DNA of 64,000 nucleotides from Oscillatoriaceae cyanobacterium M7585_C2015_266 (GCA_015295835.1 DVEG01000005.1:186001-250000); one strand, 5' to 3'. Numbered from the stretch's first letter, positions 10,259-20,321 are shown. Program-made: numbers and translations. The notes: a model not told the origin generated them from the sequence alone.

Positions 10259-12703
10259 ATGTTCATCGTAGAAGCTGATCAATTTAAAAATTTCAGTGAT
10301 TGCAGACTCCCGGAAACAGGAGAAGAGATTTTTTTTCAACTGTCGTCAGATTTAATGGCAGTGATTGGTTTTGACGGCTATGTCAAGCGTCTGAACCCGA
10401 TGTGGGAAAAAACTTTGGGCTTTAAAAAGGAAGAGTTATTAGGAAAACCTTTAATGGAATTGATTCATCCGGAAGATTGGCCATCAACCATAGCTCAAGG
10501 GCAAAAACTTGCTAGGGAAATTAATTCAACAATCACGTTTGAGAATCGCTATCGCTGTCAAGACGGTTCGTATAAATGGCTGAAGTGGCAGGCGACGTGT
10601 GTACCGAAAGAACACTCAATATACGCGATAGCGCGCGACATTACGGCGACAAAACAAGCAGAAGAATTGCAAATTAAAGAGCAGAGATTTCAAGCAATTT
10701 TTGAGAATGCACCGATTGGGATGGTGATCGCAACATTAGAAAATCAACACATTCTCAAAACCAACAAAATGCTACAAAAGATATTGGGTTACAGCGAAGC
10801 AGAAATGTTGGGATTGAGTTTGAATGAGTTTGTACATCCAGAGGATTTAACCGAAGAGAAAGAAAATTACCAGCAACTTTTAACTGGTGAGCAAGAATAT
10901 GTTAAAACAGAAAGACGCTACTTGCGTAAAGATGGGCAATTCATTTGGATACGTTTGATTATTGCCGTAGTACCCAGAGAAGGAGAACCGCAATTGGCGA
11001 TTATTTTAGTTGAAGATATTACTGATAAAAGACAAATAGAGGAGCAACTACAGCGATCGCTAAAAGAGTTATCGGATATTAAAATAGCCCTAGATCGCTC
11101 TGCGATCGTTGCCATCACCGATCCGCAGGGTAAAATTACCCACATAAATGATAAGTTTTGCGAAATTTCCAAATATTCTCGACAAGAATTAATTGGCCAA
11201 GATCATAGAATCCTCAATTCAGGCTACCATTCTAAAGATTTTTTTAAAGAAATGTGGGCAACAATTGTCAGCGGAAAAATTTGGAAAGGGGAGATAAAAA
11301 ATAAAGCTAAAGATGGCAGCTATTATTGGGTAGATACTACTATTGTGCCTTTTTTAAATAACAGAGGAAAACCAGAACAATTTTTAGCAATACGCTATGA
11401 GATAACCAAAAGGAAACAGGCGGAGGAGCAAATAAAAGCATCGCAAATATTTTTAAAATCTTTGTTAGAGAATTTGCCGATAAGCGTTTTTACGCTCCAG
11501 GCGAAAGAAAATAAAATAGTATTTTGGAATCGAGCGAGCCAAAATTTATTTGGCTATAACAAAAAAGAAGTGATCGGCAAAAATTACAGAGAATTATTTA
11601 CAGCAATAGGAGCAGATTGGCTGAATAACAGCAGCCAGAAAGTGCAAGAAAACAGCCAAAAAGCAGAGCTAGAAGAAGAAAGTATTCACACGCCACATCA
11701 AGGTATTCGAATTGTTAGAACTCGCCTAATACCGATTTGCGATGCAGCTGGGAAGATAGAGTATATATTAGGAATTGCAGAAGATATTACAGAGCAGAAA
11801 AGAATTGAGGCAGCGTTAAAAAAATCGGAGACGCAGTGTAAAGAAAAATATCTGCAGTTGGAAAGAACGCTTTGGGAATTGCAGCACACTCAGAGCCAGC
11901 TAGTGCAAGCGGAAAAAATGTCAACATTAGGTCAATTAGTGGCGGGGGTAGCGCACGAAATTAATAACCCGATCAATTTTATTTACGGAAACTTGATACA
12001 CGCAGAAGAATACGTAGGCAATTTGCTAGAGCTACTGCAACTTTATAAGCAGAAATATGCGACAGAGCAGGAAATAGCGGAGCGGGCAGAAGCCCTAGAT
12101 ATAGATTTTATTACGGAAGACTTGCCGAAATTACTGGCTTCGATGAAAATGGGAGTGAACCGCATCCGTGACATAGTACTTTCTTTACGAAATTTTTCCC
12201 GCCTGGATGAAGCTAAAATGAAGCCCGTCGATATCCATGAGGGGCTAGAAAGTACCCTGCTGATTTTGCAGCACCGATTCAAAGCCAATGTAGAAAGAGT
12301 GGGAATCGAGATAGTAAAAGAATATGGAGATATACCGTTAGTAGAGTGTTTTGGCGGGGAACTAAACCAGGTGTTTATGAATATTATTTCCAATGCGATC
12401 GACGCTTTGGAGAATAAACCGGCGCCGCGAATAATAAGAATTAGAACTGAAAAAGGTAATGCCCAATCCGTTGTTATTCGCATTGCCGACAACGGTATTG
12501 GCATGACAGAAGACGTAAAAAGTCACTTATTCGAGCCTTTCTTTACGACAAAACCAGTTGGGAAAGGTACCGGATTAGGATTGTCTATCAGCTATCATAT
12601 CGTCGTGGAAAAACACGGCGGTGTTTTAAAATGCATATCCCAACCTGGGCAAGGCACTGAATTTATTATTGAAATTCCAATTGCTCAAAGACAAACAGCA
12701 TAA
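10259..12703 (+). CDS. Cytoplasmic multi-PAS sensor histidine kinase
   Basis: An 814-residue soluble histidine kinase with no membrane segment. Four PAS domains follow one another (about residues 20-135, 140-260, 270-390 and 395-515), each ending in a PAC phrase such as IARDITATKQ or VEDITDKRQ. A short coiled coil leads to the kinase core: phospho-acceptor histidine in AGVAHEINNP near residue 565, N box NQVFMNIISNAIDAL near 703, G1 DNGIGM, F box EPFFTTKP and G2 [14 protein letters not shown]. The core and the first PAS are clearly paralogous to the broken kinase upstream, including the linker LVLSLRNFSRLDE versus IVLSLRNFSRLDE. No cognate regulator is adjacent, so the output is unknown. The signal could be redox, light or a small ligand. 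Confidence 0.9.
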   Translation: MFIVEADQFKNFSDCRLPETGEEIFFQLSSDLMAVIGFDGYVKRLNPMWEKTLGFKKEELLGKPLMELIHPEDWPSTIAQGQKLAREINSTITFENRYRCQDGSYKWLKWQATCVPKEHSIYAIARDITATKQAEELQIKEQRFQAIFENAPIGMVIATLENQHILKTNKMLQKILGYSEAEMLGLSLNEFVHPEDLTEEKENYQQLLTGEQEYVKTERRYLRKDGQFIWIRLIIAVVPREGEPQLAIILVEDITDKRQIEEQLQRSLKELSDIKIALDRSAIVAITDPQGKITHINDKFCEISKYSRQELIGQDHRILNSGYHSKDFFKEMWATIVSGKIWKGEIKNKAKDGSYYWVDTTIVPFLNNRGKPEQFLAIRYEITKRKQAEEQIKASQIFLKSLLENLPISVFTLQAKENKIVFWNRASQNLFGYNKKEVIGKNYRELFTAIGADWLNNSSQKVQENSQKAELEEESIHTPHQGIRIVRTRLIPICDAAGKIEYILGIAEDITEQKRIEAALKKSETQCKEKYLQLERTLWELQHTQSQLVQAEKMSTLGQLVAGVAHEINNPINFIYGNLIHAEEYVGNLLELLQLYKQKYATEQEIAERAEALDIDFITEDLPKLLASMKMGVNRIRDIVLSLRNFSRLDEAKMKPVDIHEGLESTLLILQHRFKANVERVGIEIVKEYGDIPLVECFGGELNQVFMNIISNAIDALENKPAPRIIRIRTEKGNAQSVVIRIADNGIGMTEDVKSHLFEPFFTTKPVGKGTGLGLSISYHIVVEKHGGVLKCISQPGQGTEFIIEIPIAQRQTA

Positions 12704-12846
12704 AACAGTTTATTCAGGTGTCGTGAGATACTGAGGATGTTGCGCCAGCCAATTTTTGCCTTGTAGTCGCTGCCACAGGAACAAACCTCAGTCGTCTAAA
12801 TTCGATACAATCGACTCATAGCGTTAACATAACAAAAAATCAATCA

Positions 12847-13443
12847 ATGCTTAAGTTTATTTGCTCACAGAATAAAAAAGCCCAAAAAACCAAAGCCAAC
12901 CTTAGTGGCAGTAGCTTTTTCTTGTTATCTTTGGGGGCATTTGGCCTTTTGGTGGCCGCTGCTCCGACTTTAGCGGTGGAACGAATAAACGTGCGCCTCG
13001 GTTCGATAGAGCAGTCGGTAATGGTTGAAGATTTGGAACGTTTCGCCGAAACGGGGGAAGTTTCTTCTAATCTTAAACTTTTCGCATTTTTACTAACTCC
13101 CGACGTGCGACGAGTTTTCGGGGAACGCCTTTCTCTTGAACCAGAAAAATTGGCTCAGCAATTGAATGATTTGTTAAGATCCTCGGAAGGCGAGCGCATT
13201 CGCAAAGCCGTAGAGCTGGCATTTCCAGGCACAAGCGTCGAGCAAATACAAGTAGCCATAATGTTAGCCGCGCGGCAAGCAGATGGTATCAGTATTACGA
13301 GAATCTTGCGCGCTATACCGGGGGAGTCGCTAGATATTAATTTAACTGGATTGATTACTGCTGTTTCTCAAATTAAGCTCCCCCGTCTGGGTGACGCCTC
13401 TAGTAACTCTTTCCCCCAGCAGCAGTTAATTGGTTTGAAGTGA
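12847..13443 (+). CDS. Secreted DUF1400 domain protein
   Basis: A 198-residue protein with a long signal peptide or membrane anchor (about residues 20-42, FFLLSLGAFGLLVAAAPTLA) and a mature part of about 155 residues that reads as DUF1400 (VRLGSIEQSVMVEDLERFAETG, then a helical region with LTPDVRR and LNDLLRSSEGERIR). The family is mostly cyanobacterial, and in larger proteins it precedes an alpha/beta hydrolase domain. Here no hydrolase follows: the protein stops soon after LDINLTGLITAVSQIKLP. It is thus a stand-alone DUF1400 module; role unknown. It is read in the same direction as the paraslipin gene about 100 bases later. Confidence 0.75.
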   Translation: MLKFICSQNKKAQKTKANLSGSSFFLLSLGAFGLLVAAAPTLAVERINVRLGSIEQSVMVEDLERFAETGEVSSNLKLFAFLLTPDVRRVFGERLSLEPEKLAQQLNDLLRSSEGERIRKAVELAFPGTSVEQIQVAIMLAARQADGISITRILRAIPGESLDINLTGLITAVSQIKLPRLGDASSNSFPQQQLIGLK

Positions 13444-13540
13444 GTAGCTGTATTTAAGCTCAGCAGGGAAACAACTACACTAGACTAGATATATGCTGCA
13501 AACACCAATAGCAGCCTAGTCTAGCAGGAGAGCTTGGATT

Positions 13541-14377
13541 ATGGAAAATACTCTGGCAATGTTGATTTCTCTGACAACGGCTATTGTGTTGGCTGCGCGC
13601 TCAGTCAAAATTATCAGTGAAGGCAACCAAGCAGTGGTAGAGCGCCTGGGGAAATATCACCGCCTACTCCGCCCTGGAATTAATTTTATTAATCCCATTT
13701 TTGATGTGGTTGTTATTGAAGATAGGGAGGCAGAGCGCGTACTTGATATTCCTCCCTATCCAACTATTACAAAAGATAAGGTTTCTATCTTGGTTAATGT
13801 GGTGGTGTATTGGCGCGTTATGGATTTGGCCCTCGCATATTACAAAGTTGAAGATGTCGAAGAAGCTCTTAAAAATCTTGTGATTACAACGATGCGAGCG
13901 AAAATCGGTGATATGGAGCTACAAGAAACTTTTTCCGCTCGCAAAGAAATTAATAAGGCTCTATTAAAAGAGTTGGATGAAGATACTGTACGCTGGGGGA
14001 TTAAGGTTTATCGCGTTGATGTGCAAGACATCAAACCGGGGGCTTCAGTGCAGGAAGCCTTGGAGATGGAAAGAGCGGCTCAAAGTAAGAAAAGAGCAGC
14101 GATTTTGGAGGCTGAAGGCACGGTGGAGGCAATTGAAAAGCTTTCTAAGGCACTGCAAGCTCATACTAACAGTAGAGAGATTTTGCAATATCTGGTTGCT
14201 CAACGGTATGTGGATGCCAGTCAGAGACTTAGTGAAAGCTCGAATGCTAAAATTGTCTATATGAGCGGCGATGCAGTGAGCAAATCAATTAACGAGCTGC
14301 TGAGAAATACTGGCCCAAGTTTTCAGGAGGGGAACGGTCACAACCCTAATCCCCCTAGTGGTGATGGTCAAAGTTAA
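13541..14377 (+). CDS. SPFH/Band 7 protein, paraslipin (stomatin-like)
   Basis: A 278-residue membrane-anchored SPFH protein. One N-terminal hydrophobic segment (residues 3-20) precedes the Band 7 domain, with the typical entry SVKIISEGNQAVVERLGKYH, the middle VNVVVYWRVMDLALAYYKVED, and a helical tail starting at QEALEMERAAQSKKRA. Paraslipins of bacteria form membrane microdomain oligomers and are often paired with an NfeD protease; no NfeD gene is present here. An AGGAG lies about ten bases before the ATG. The last 25 residues are rich in Gly, Asn and Pro and probably disordered. Confidence 0.9.
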   Translation: MENTLAMLISLTTAIVLAARSVKIISEGNQAVVERLGKYHRLLRPGINFINPIFDVVVIEDREAERVLDIPPYPTITKDKVSILVNVVVYWRVMDLALAYYKVEDVEEALKNLVITTMRAKIGDMELQETFSARKEINKALLKELDEDTVRWGIKVYRVDVQDIKPGASVQEALEMERAAQSKKRAAILEAEGTVEAIEKLSKALQAHTNSREILQYLVAQRYVDASQRLSESSNAKIVYMSGDAVSKSINELLRNTGPSFQEGNGHNPNPPSGDGQS

Positions 14378-14444
14378 GTGAAAAGATTATTAAAGTGAGA
14401 TAAGCAAGAAAAAATTAAAGTTAGTTAAAAATAAGGTATTTTAG

Positions 14445-15296
14445 TTAGAATCGGAAAATAGCATCGGCGACGCGGCAGACTTCTTGCATCTGCTGGACAT
14501 CGTGAACGCGGAGGAGATCAGCGCCAGCAGCGATCGCAGCACAACAAGCAGCCGCAGTTCCCCAGACACGGGCTTTGGGATTGGGTTGGTTGAGAATATG
14601 GCCAATAAAACTTTTACGGGAGGGGCCAACTAACAAAGGACAGTTGAGAGTGTGAAATTCTCCCAGTCTGCGAAGTATTTCTAGGTTTTGGGAAAAGGTT
14701 TTTGCAAACCCAATGCCAGGATCGACGAGCAGGTGTTTTCTGGGAATGCCTGCAGCTTGAGCAGCTTGAATGCGGCTGTCGAGAAATTGAAGAATTTCTG
14801 CGATTAAATCTTTATAATCGGTTAATTGCTGCATGGTTTGGGGGGTTCCCCTAATGTGCATTAAGATTAGAGGCACACCTAATTCAGCTACCACAGACAG
14901 CATTTGCGGATCGAAAGTCGCCGCAGAAATATCATTGACTAGAGAAGCTCCGGCTTCAACTGCTGCCCGTGCCACCTCTGCACGAGTGGTATCTACAGAA
15001 ATCGGTACCGACAAGGTTTCACTGAGCGCTCGCACTACGGGAACTACACGAGCTAGTTCTTCTTCTAGGGGAACTTCAGTAGCACCAGGGCGAGTCGATT
15101 GCCCCCCGACATCGAGGATATCCGCACCCGCCTCAACCAGGAATTGCCCTTGTTTCAGAGCAGCATCTAAGGTATTGAACTCCCCCCCATCGCTGAAACT
15201 GTCTGGGGTGACATTGAGAATGCCCATTAAGTAAGTGCGCTCGCCCCACTTAAACCTTCGTCCTCTAATTGTCAATTCTCCTCTATCTTTTGTCAT
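14445..15296 (-). CDS. folP: Dihydropteroate synthase
   Basis: Joins 6-hydroxymethyl-7,8-dihydropterin diphosphate to p-aminobenzoate in folate synthesis. Family motifs are complete: GILNVTPDSFSDGG, the loop VGGQSTRPGA, SVDTTRAEVARAA, NDISA, LVDPGIGFAKT, GPSRKSFIG and the terminal RVHDV. The start is set at ATG 15296 (283 residues). The frame stays open upstream to 15392, but that extra part is encoded by a palindromic repeat and runs into tpiA, so it is not likely to be translated. folP follows tpiA on the same strand after about 70 bases that contain a hairpin. Confidence 0.93.
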   Translation of the reverse strand: MTKDRGELTIRGRRFKWGERTYLMGILNVTPDSFSDGGEFNTLDAALKQGQFLVEAGADILDVGGQSTRPGATEVPLEEELARVVPVVRALSETLSVPISVDTTRAEVARAAVEAGASLVNDISAATFDPQMLSVVAELGVPLILMHIRGTPQTMQQLTDYKDLIAEILQFLDSRIQAAQAAGIPRKHLLVDPGIGFAKTFSQNLEILRRLGEFHTLNCPLLVGPSRKSFIGHILNQPNPKARVWGTAAACCAAIAAGADLLRVHDVQQMQEVCRVADAIFRF

Positions 15297-15325
15297 TTTT
15301 TGGGCATCAGTATCCTTCCCTACAA

Positions 15326-15355
15326 AAACCCGGTTTTTTTCAAGAAACCGGGTTT
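15326..15355 (-). terminator. Hairpin between tpiA and folP, cyanobacterial AAACCGGGTTT repeat
   Basis: Two 11-base arms, AAACCCGGTTT (15326-15336) and AAACCGGGTTT (15345-15355), with an 8-base loop. Short T or A runs lie on both sides, so it could act as a weak terminator after tpiA. The unit AAACCGGGTTT recurs as a single copy near 49500, which suggests a dispersed repeat. I infer partial read-through into folP. Confidence 0.55.
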
Positions 15356-15366
15356 CTTTTTTATTT

Positions 15367-16092
15367 TTATCTATAGTTGACAATGCGGCCAAAACTCAAG
15401 GGCTCGAGACTAGCACCGCCCACTAAAACCCCATCAATTTCTGGCTGAGCCATAAGTTCGTCAATATTTTCCGGCTTGACAGAACCGCCGTACTGAATCG
15501 TCACATTTGGATTGCTCAGCTTGCTGCGAATTAAACCGATGACTCGGTTAGCTTCTTGCGATTCGCAGGTATCCCCCGTGCCGATTGCCCATATCGGCTC
15601 ATAGGCAATCACTAGATTGTTTTGATCTACATCCACTAGGTCTTTTTCCAACTGCCTAAAGATGTGGGATTCTGTTTCCCCTGCATCTCGTTGTTGCTTA
15701 CTTTCCCCCACACACAGGATCGGAATCAACCCGTTTTTCTGGGCTGCTTTCAGACGGAGATTGACGGTTTCGTCAGTCTCGCCAAAATATTGTCTCCGTT
15801 CGCTGTGACCTATAATCACGTAACGCACTCCCATTTCTACTAACATGGGGCCAGAAATTTCACCTGTGTAGGCTCCTGATGCCTCCCAGTGGACATTCTG
15901 TGCTCCCAAACGTATGCGCGAACCGTGTAGGTTTTGAGAAAGAATCGTCAGGGCTGTGAAGGGGGCACACAGAACAATTTCTCTCTCTTCTGGGGTTTCT
16001 TCCAGTTGGGGGATAAATTCCTTTAAAAACTCCAGGGCTTCTGCCTGGGTTTTGTACATTTTCCAATTTCCAGCGAGAACGATTTTCCGCAC
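15367..16092 (-). CDS. tpiA: Triosephosphate isomerase
   Basis: Interconverts glyceraldehyde 3-phosphate and dihydroxyacetone phosphate in glycolysis and the Calvin cycle. The protein is 241 residues, normal for the family. Catalytic residues are in place: Asn and Lys in GNWKMYKT (residues 8-15), His in [11 protein letters not shown], Glu in [12 protein letters not shown], and the phosphate loop [11 protein letters not shown] plus VGGASL. The start is a GTG at 16090-16092. It is upstream of folP on the same strand. Confidence 0.95.
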   Translation of the reverse strand: MRKIVLAGNWKMYKTQAEALEFLKEFIPQLEETPEEREIVLCAPFTALTILSQNLHGSRIRLGAQNVHWEASGAYTGEISGPMLVEMGVRYVIIGHSERRQYFGETDETVNLRLKAAQKNGLIPILCVGESKQQRDAGETESHIFRQLEKDLVDVDQNNLVIAYEPIWAIGTGDTCESQEANRVIGLIRSKLSNPNVTIQYGGSVKPENIDELMAQPEIDGVLVGGASLEPLSFGRIVNYR

Positions 16093-16319
16093 AGGTGACT
16101 CTGTTATGTAAAATACACGCTAAATAATGCACCCTCCAGTCTAAAGCTTTTTGGCTCTACTCTAGCTGTTTGCTCTGCAAATCTTACTTGCTGCTTTGAA
16201 AAGACTAGGATAGGGTATGATATACCTGAAAGCTATGATACTCTCGACAAGTGGGGCAATCCCATAAATAGATTTATCCCCACAAGGAGAAAAAACTAGA
16301 TTCTCCTCCGCCGCTAAAT

Positions 16320-16886
16320 ATGGCACCACCGACACTTCTGCAACTTGCTCAGCAGGGCGATCCACAAGCGATCGCAGCTCTGCTGAACCGTGAGCTACAA
16401 CCCCAAGGCGTGACAGCTAAAGTGGCTGTCAGAAAAGACGGCTTACACGTCTTGCTAGAATCACCAAATCAAGCACCCGATCGCAAAAAATTTGTTGATA
16501 CCATCCGCAGGCAACTGTTGAAGTGGGAACCGGCAGATATCGAGCGGGTAAAAATTTACGGTAGACAAATGGGAGAGAAACAGACTGCTTGGAGTCAAGA
16601 ATTTGCCTTAGAAGTAGGCGCTTATTCGATGATTTTAGCCTCTGCATCTGACAATGAAAATCTATCCCCTGCACCCGCCGCTTCAGAAAATCAGCCCCTG
16701 CAGACATCGGCAAACAAGTCACAAGCCAAGCACCACAAAATTTGGTTGTTAGTTTTCGCAGCGCTTGCTACTTGTGTGCTGGTAGGAATTGCCGCCTTTT
16801 TCGCTTCCCAATTTCTTACTAAATCTGGAAATAAGCCCGTACCCCAAGTAGAAAACCTAACGGCACCAGAGTCTGCCAATCCCTGA
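16320..16886 (+). CDS. Cyanobacterial protein with C-terminal membrane anchor
   Basis: A 188-residue protein. Residues 1-100 form a conserved cyanobacterial soluble domain (LLQLAQQGDPQAIAALLNRE, later VKIYGRQMGEKQTAW) that I recognise from many cyanobacterial proteins but that has no known function. A low-complexity linker rich in Ala, Ser, Pro and Gln follows, then one membrane helix (about residues 140-163) and a short polar tail. It is divergent from tpiA. Role unknown. Confidence 0.75.
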   Translation: MAPPTLLQLAQQGDPQAIAALLNRELQPQGVTAKVAVRKDGLHVLLESPNQAPDRKKFVDTIRRQLLKWEPADIERVKIYGRQMGEKQTAWSQEFALEVGAYSMILASASDNENLSPAPAASENQPLQTSANKSQAKHHKIWLLVFAALATCVLVGIAAFFASQFLTKSGNKPVPQVENLTAPESANP

Positions 16887-16902
16887 AAATCTACTACTAT
16901 TG

Positions 16903-17397
16903 TTAATCCCATACAATTTGCATGTTAAGAATAAAACCAGGCAAGACATCCTCTCCTGACAATTCTTGTGGAAATTCTAATACTTCTACAGGTAGCCCTT
17001 GGCTTGCATTTCTTTTAAATTATCTGTGGCAGAGATTAATTCTAAGACAAAATCCGGGGCAAGCGGAGGGAATTTTTCTCGTTCTTCCGGAGTAAGTGCC
17101 TGCCATCTTTCTTTTTTTACCCAAGAGACATCAGGAGAGCGATAGGAACCGTTGGGAAATTTGAAGCAGGTAGAAGAATCGAAAACTTTTCCTAATTTAG
17201 TTTGACGATTCCAGATAACAAACTCTGCGTTTATTTCGGAATTGCGGTTTCCAGTTTCTCCGCCTGTGGGAGAAATGAGCACAATTTCTCCTTTGGCATT
17301 GCGTTCAAATTTTATATCGGGGTTATCACGACAGAGTTGATAAAATTTATCGTCAGTAATCGGAGCGAACGCTCCGATTACTAGTGAAAGTTGTCAT
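16903..17397 (-). pseudogene. Uma2-family (DUF820) nuclease, broken
   Basis: Remains of a Uma2-type PD-(D/E)XK endonuclease. Reading leftward, an ATG at 17397 opens MTTFTSNR.. but stops after 14 codons. In the next frame the family sequence appears (DDKFYQLCRDNPDIKFERNA, LISPTGGETGNRN, KVFDSSTCFKFPNG, RSPDVSWV, PDFVLELISATDNLKEMQAK). It then stops at 16986. A third segment in another frame encodes the normal family end (LPVEVLEFPQELSGEDVLPG). About 50 residues between MQAK and LPVEV are missing, including the rest of the catalytic fold. So there is one frameshift near the start, an internal deletion and a second frameshift. A perfect palindrome lies at the 5' lesion. The 98-residue open piece alone is unlikely to be active. 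Confidence 0.85.
17355..17382. repeat. 28-bp palindrome within the Uma2 pseudogene
   Basis: Two perfect 13-base arms, AGTAATCGGAGCG and CGCTCCGATTACT, with a two-base centre AA. It sits where the normal Uma2 N-terminus should be and coincides with the frame change. The core GGAGCG-TT-CGCTCC resembles short palindromes dispersed in filamentous cyanobacteria. Confidence 0.8.
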
Positions 17398-17427
17398 AGT
17401 AATTCAGGAAAATGAATAAGAAAATCA

Positions 17428-17459
17428 AAAAAGCTTCTGCAAGCAATCAGAAGCTTTTT
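17428..17459 (-). terminator. Terminator after pnp
   Basis: Arms AAAAAGCTTCTG (17428-17439) and CAGAAGCTTTTT (17448-17459) with an 8-base loop. On the minus strand the stem ends in a T run, as expected 40 bases after the pnp stop. Because the stem is flanked by A on one side and T on the other it can also work on the plus strand. Confidence 0.8.
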
Positions 17460-17500
17460 ACTAGATGAGTTAAAGCTTAGTTTTCAGTAAGAGAGAGATT

Positions 17501-19654
17501 TTATTTAAACGCTGCTGCAGCATTTCGCGCCGCCGCTGCCTCATCGGGATGGATACCCAAACGAGTGAGATTAATGCGACCTTTTTGATCGATTTCGCGT
17601 ACTTTCACAATCACCTCATCGCCCACAGACAGCTCATCTTCAACCCTGCCGACGCGATACTCTGCGATTTGGGAAATATGAATCATCCCTTCCTTACCGG
17701 GTAAGAATTCAACAAACGCGCCAATAGGAATAATCCGAGTAACGCGCCCGACATAGACATCGCCAGCGCTGAGCTTGCGCGTCATACTTTGAATAATCAT
17801 GCTTGCTCGCTTGGCTTTTTCACTGTCGACGGCTGAAATAGTGACAGTACCATCATCCTCGATATCAATCTTAGCACCAGTTTCCTCAGTAATTCCCTTA
17901 ATCGTCTTACCACCAGGACCAATAATCAAACCGATGAGTTCGGGATCGATCTTAATCGTCAACAGACGCGGTGCATAAGGAGAAAGTTCAGAACGAGGTT
18001 TATCAATAACGCTGAGCATTTTCTCAAGAATATGCATCCGTGCTGGCTTAGCTTGATAGATAGCCTTAGCGATTATATCAATAGACAAGCCGCTAATCTT
18101 CATGTCCATCTGCAGGGCTGTAATTCCGGTATCCGTACCGGCGACTTTAAAATCCATATCGCCAAGGAAGTCTTCGATGCCCTGAATATCAGTCAGGATA
18201 CGGATTTCATCCCCTTCTTTAATCAGCCCCATTGCAGCACCGCTGACTGGTTTAGAGATAGGCACGCCGGCATCCATCAAGGCTAAAGTTGAACCGCAGA
18301 CAGAACCCATTGAGGTAGAGCCGTTGGAAGAAAGTACTTCCGAAACGACACGAATTACATAGGGGAATTGTTCTTGAGGGGGTAAGACAGGGATCAGCGC
18401 CCGTTCTGCTAGAGCACCGTGTCCAATTTCCCGGCGACCCGGTGCACGCAGGGGTTTAGTTTCTCCTACAGAGAAGGGCGGGAAGTTGTAGTGGTGGAGG
18501 TAGCGCTTTTCTTCTTCTGGGTGTAAGTCGTCGGCGAGTTCTTGTGCATCACCGGGGGTTCCTAGGGTTACAGCAGATAGAACTTGGGTGAGTCCTCGGT
18601 TGAATAATCCGCTGCCGTGTACTCGTCTGGGCAGGATGCCGACTTGACACGAGACGGGGCGGACTTCGTCGAGCTTGCGCCCGTCAACTCGCACGCCTTC
18701 TTCGATGATTTGGCGGCGCATTAGTTCTTTGGTAACTTCTTTAAATAGATTACTGACGATTTGACCGTTACTGGCGGCAATGCGGATGGGGTCATCTTCT
18801 GGCAAGGAGGCGATCGCTGTTTCTATCCCAGTCTTTATTTCTTCGAGGGCGGTATCCCGTTGATTTTTTTCTAGGTCAAATTGGGACAATATTTTTTTGA
18901 TTGGTTCGGTAGCGCGATCGCGAATGAAATTTACTAGCATTGGCTCAATTGGCGGCGGTTCTTCATTAACGATTTCCAGCCCCAATTCCGTCAATAGCTC
19001 TCGCTGTGCTTTTATTAAGTCACACGCTGCTTCATAACCAAAATCGATCGCTTCGATAATATCTTGTTCTGGTAACTGGTTCGCCCCAGCTTCTACCATA
19101 ATCACTCCATCTGGCGAACCCGCTACTACTAGATCTAAATCTCCCTCTTCGATTTCCCGGTATGTTGGGTTAATTATAAAGTCATCTCCTAGCAACCCTA
19201 CGCGCACTGCTGCCATTGGCCCGTAAAAGGGAATTTTAGCCAGCAACACCGCCACCGACGCTCCCGTGACGGCGAGGACATCTGGCGGTACTTGTTCATC
19301 CATTGACAGGGTTGTCGCCACTATTTGAATGTCATCCCGTAGCCATTGTGGAAATAATGGACGCAGGGGACGATCAATTAGACGGCTAGTAAGAATTACT
19401 TTTTCTGGGGGTCGCCCTTCCCGCCGCAAAAACCCCCCCGGAATTCGACCTGCGGCATATAATCTTTCTTCGTAGTCCACCAATAAAGGCAGAAAATCAA
19501 TGCCATCTCTGCTTGCGGCACGGGTTGCCGTCACCAAAACTGACGTGTCTCCTGATTCTATCAACACTGAACCGCCAGCTTGAGGTGCAAGTAGGCCAAC
19601 CTTTAGCCGAATATCCCGTCCATCAAAAGATATCGACTTGTTGATCTCTTTCAT
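17501..19654 (-). CDS. pnp: Polyribonucleotide nucleotidyltransferase (PNPase)
   Basis: Phosphorolytic 3'-5' exoribonuclease and RNA tail polymerase. The 717 residues cover the full family plan: first RNase PH domain ([29 protein letters not shown]), an all-helical linker, the second and catalytic RNase PH domain ([45 protein letters not shown]), KH domain ([20 protein letters not shown]) and S1 domain ([21 protein letters not shown]). It stops shortly after S1 with an Ala-rich tail. Start ATG at 19654 has an AAGGA upstream. It is transcribed alone, with a clear terminator. Confidence 0.97.
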   Translation of the reverse strand: MKEINKSISFDGRDIRLKVGLLAPQAGGSVLIESGDTSVLVTATRAASRDGIDFLPLLVDYEERLYAAGRIPGGFLRREGRPPEKVILTSRLIDRPLRPLFPQWLRDDIQIVATTLSMDEQVPPDVLAVTGASVAVLLAKIPFYGPMAAVRVGLLGDDFIINPTYREIEEGDLDLVVAGSPDGVIMVEAGANQLPEQDIIEAIDFGYEAACDLIKAQRELLTELGLEIVNEEPPPIEPMLVNFIRDRATEPIKKILSQFDLEKNQRDTALEEIKTGIETAIASLPEDDPIRIAASNGQIVSNLFKEVTKELMRRQIIEEGVRVDGRKLDEVRPVSCQVGILPRRVHGSGLFNRGLTQVLSAVTLGTPGDAQELADDLHPEEEKRYLHHYNFPPFSVGETKPLRAPGRREIGHGALAERALIPVLPPQEQFPYVIRVVSEVLSSNGSTSMGSVCGSTLALMDAGVPISKPVSGAAMGLIKEGDEIRILTDIQGIEDFLGDMDFKVAGTDTGITALQMDMKISGLSIDIIAKAIYQAKPARMHILEKMLSVIDKPRSELSPYAPRLLTIKIDPELIGLIIGPGGKTIKGITEETGAKIDIEDDGTVTISAVDSEKAKRASMIIQSMTRKLSAGDVYVGRVTRIIPIGAFVEFLPGKEGMIHISQIAEYRVGRVEDELSVGDEVIVKVREIDQKGRINLTRLGIHPDEAAAARNAAAAFK

Positions 19655-20321
19655 GCAATACGCTTTTCCTTCTCTTTACTCACTTTTCTTTCCTGTGGCA
19701 ATCCTAGCACTGAATACAGTGCTGTTGCCGTTTCTTGACAAGCAAGCGAGCGCTTGAGATTTCTCTTTGCTTATCTTTTCCCAAGCAAGCACACTTTGCT
19801 TTAATGCCCCCGATTTCCCCTGCTGCCAGAAAAACGATAATTTTCCAACTGGTAGTAGAATAAATTTAAACTGCCAAATCTGGCCACAACGTTTAACAAG
19901 TTCGGCTTTGTACAAAAAGCACTAGGGCTTGTCGATACTTTCATGGTTTTGTCCATTCTTGTCGGGGTTTCATGAATCTACCACTCTTGTTCTCACTTAT
20001 GACATCGTTCCCTCCCTGACCTCAGACAATGTAAAACTCAATATTATTATACCTAATAAACCGAAATTTCGCTTGGTTTGAGGGACTTTTTATCTAGCTG
20101 TTAATTTAGTGACAACAAAATGATTATTTGGTTAAATACTACTTTGAATTTAAAATTGAAAAGGCTGTTTTTGAAAAAATAAACAACTTGAAAAGGTAAA
20201 ATGAAATTGGGGGAGAAAGAAAAAAGTATCAGACAAAGAAGTAAAAGAGTATTGTCAAAGATTGCAGAAACAGAAAAAATAGTTATTTCGGGAAGAAAAG
20301 CAAAGCGAGAGAAGATAATAC
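19655..20321. other. Divergent intergenic region, pnp / SNF2 helicase
   Basis: 667 bases. An open reading of 79 codons (19676-19915, minus) looks non-coding in composition and has no family resemblance. I see no small ribosomal gene, RNA gene or terminator. The part next to the helicase is A-rich and probably holds promoters for both genes, but no consensus hexamers stand out. Confidence 0.5.

Noticed and set aside
12043-12504. 153-codon minus-strand frame within the second sensor kinase
   Set aside because: Antisense to the catalytic core of the kinase, composition typical of a reverse-strand shadow.
15297-15392. N-terminal extension of folP into tpiA
   Set aside because: The extension is encoded by the AAACCGGGTTT hairpin and overlaps the tpiA end; the family start fits ATG 15296.
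19676-19915. 79-codon open frame (minus) between pnp and the SNF2 gene
   Set aside because: No family resemblance, no ribosome binding site, composition unlike the neighbours; it is probably not a gene.
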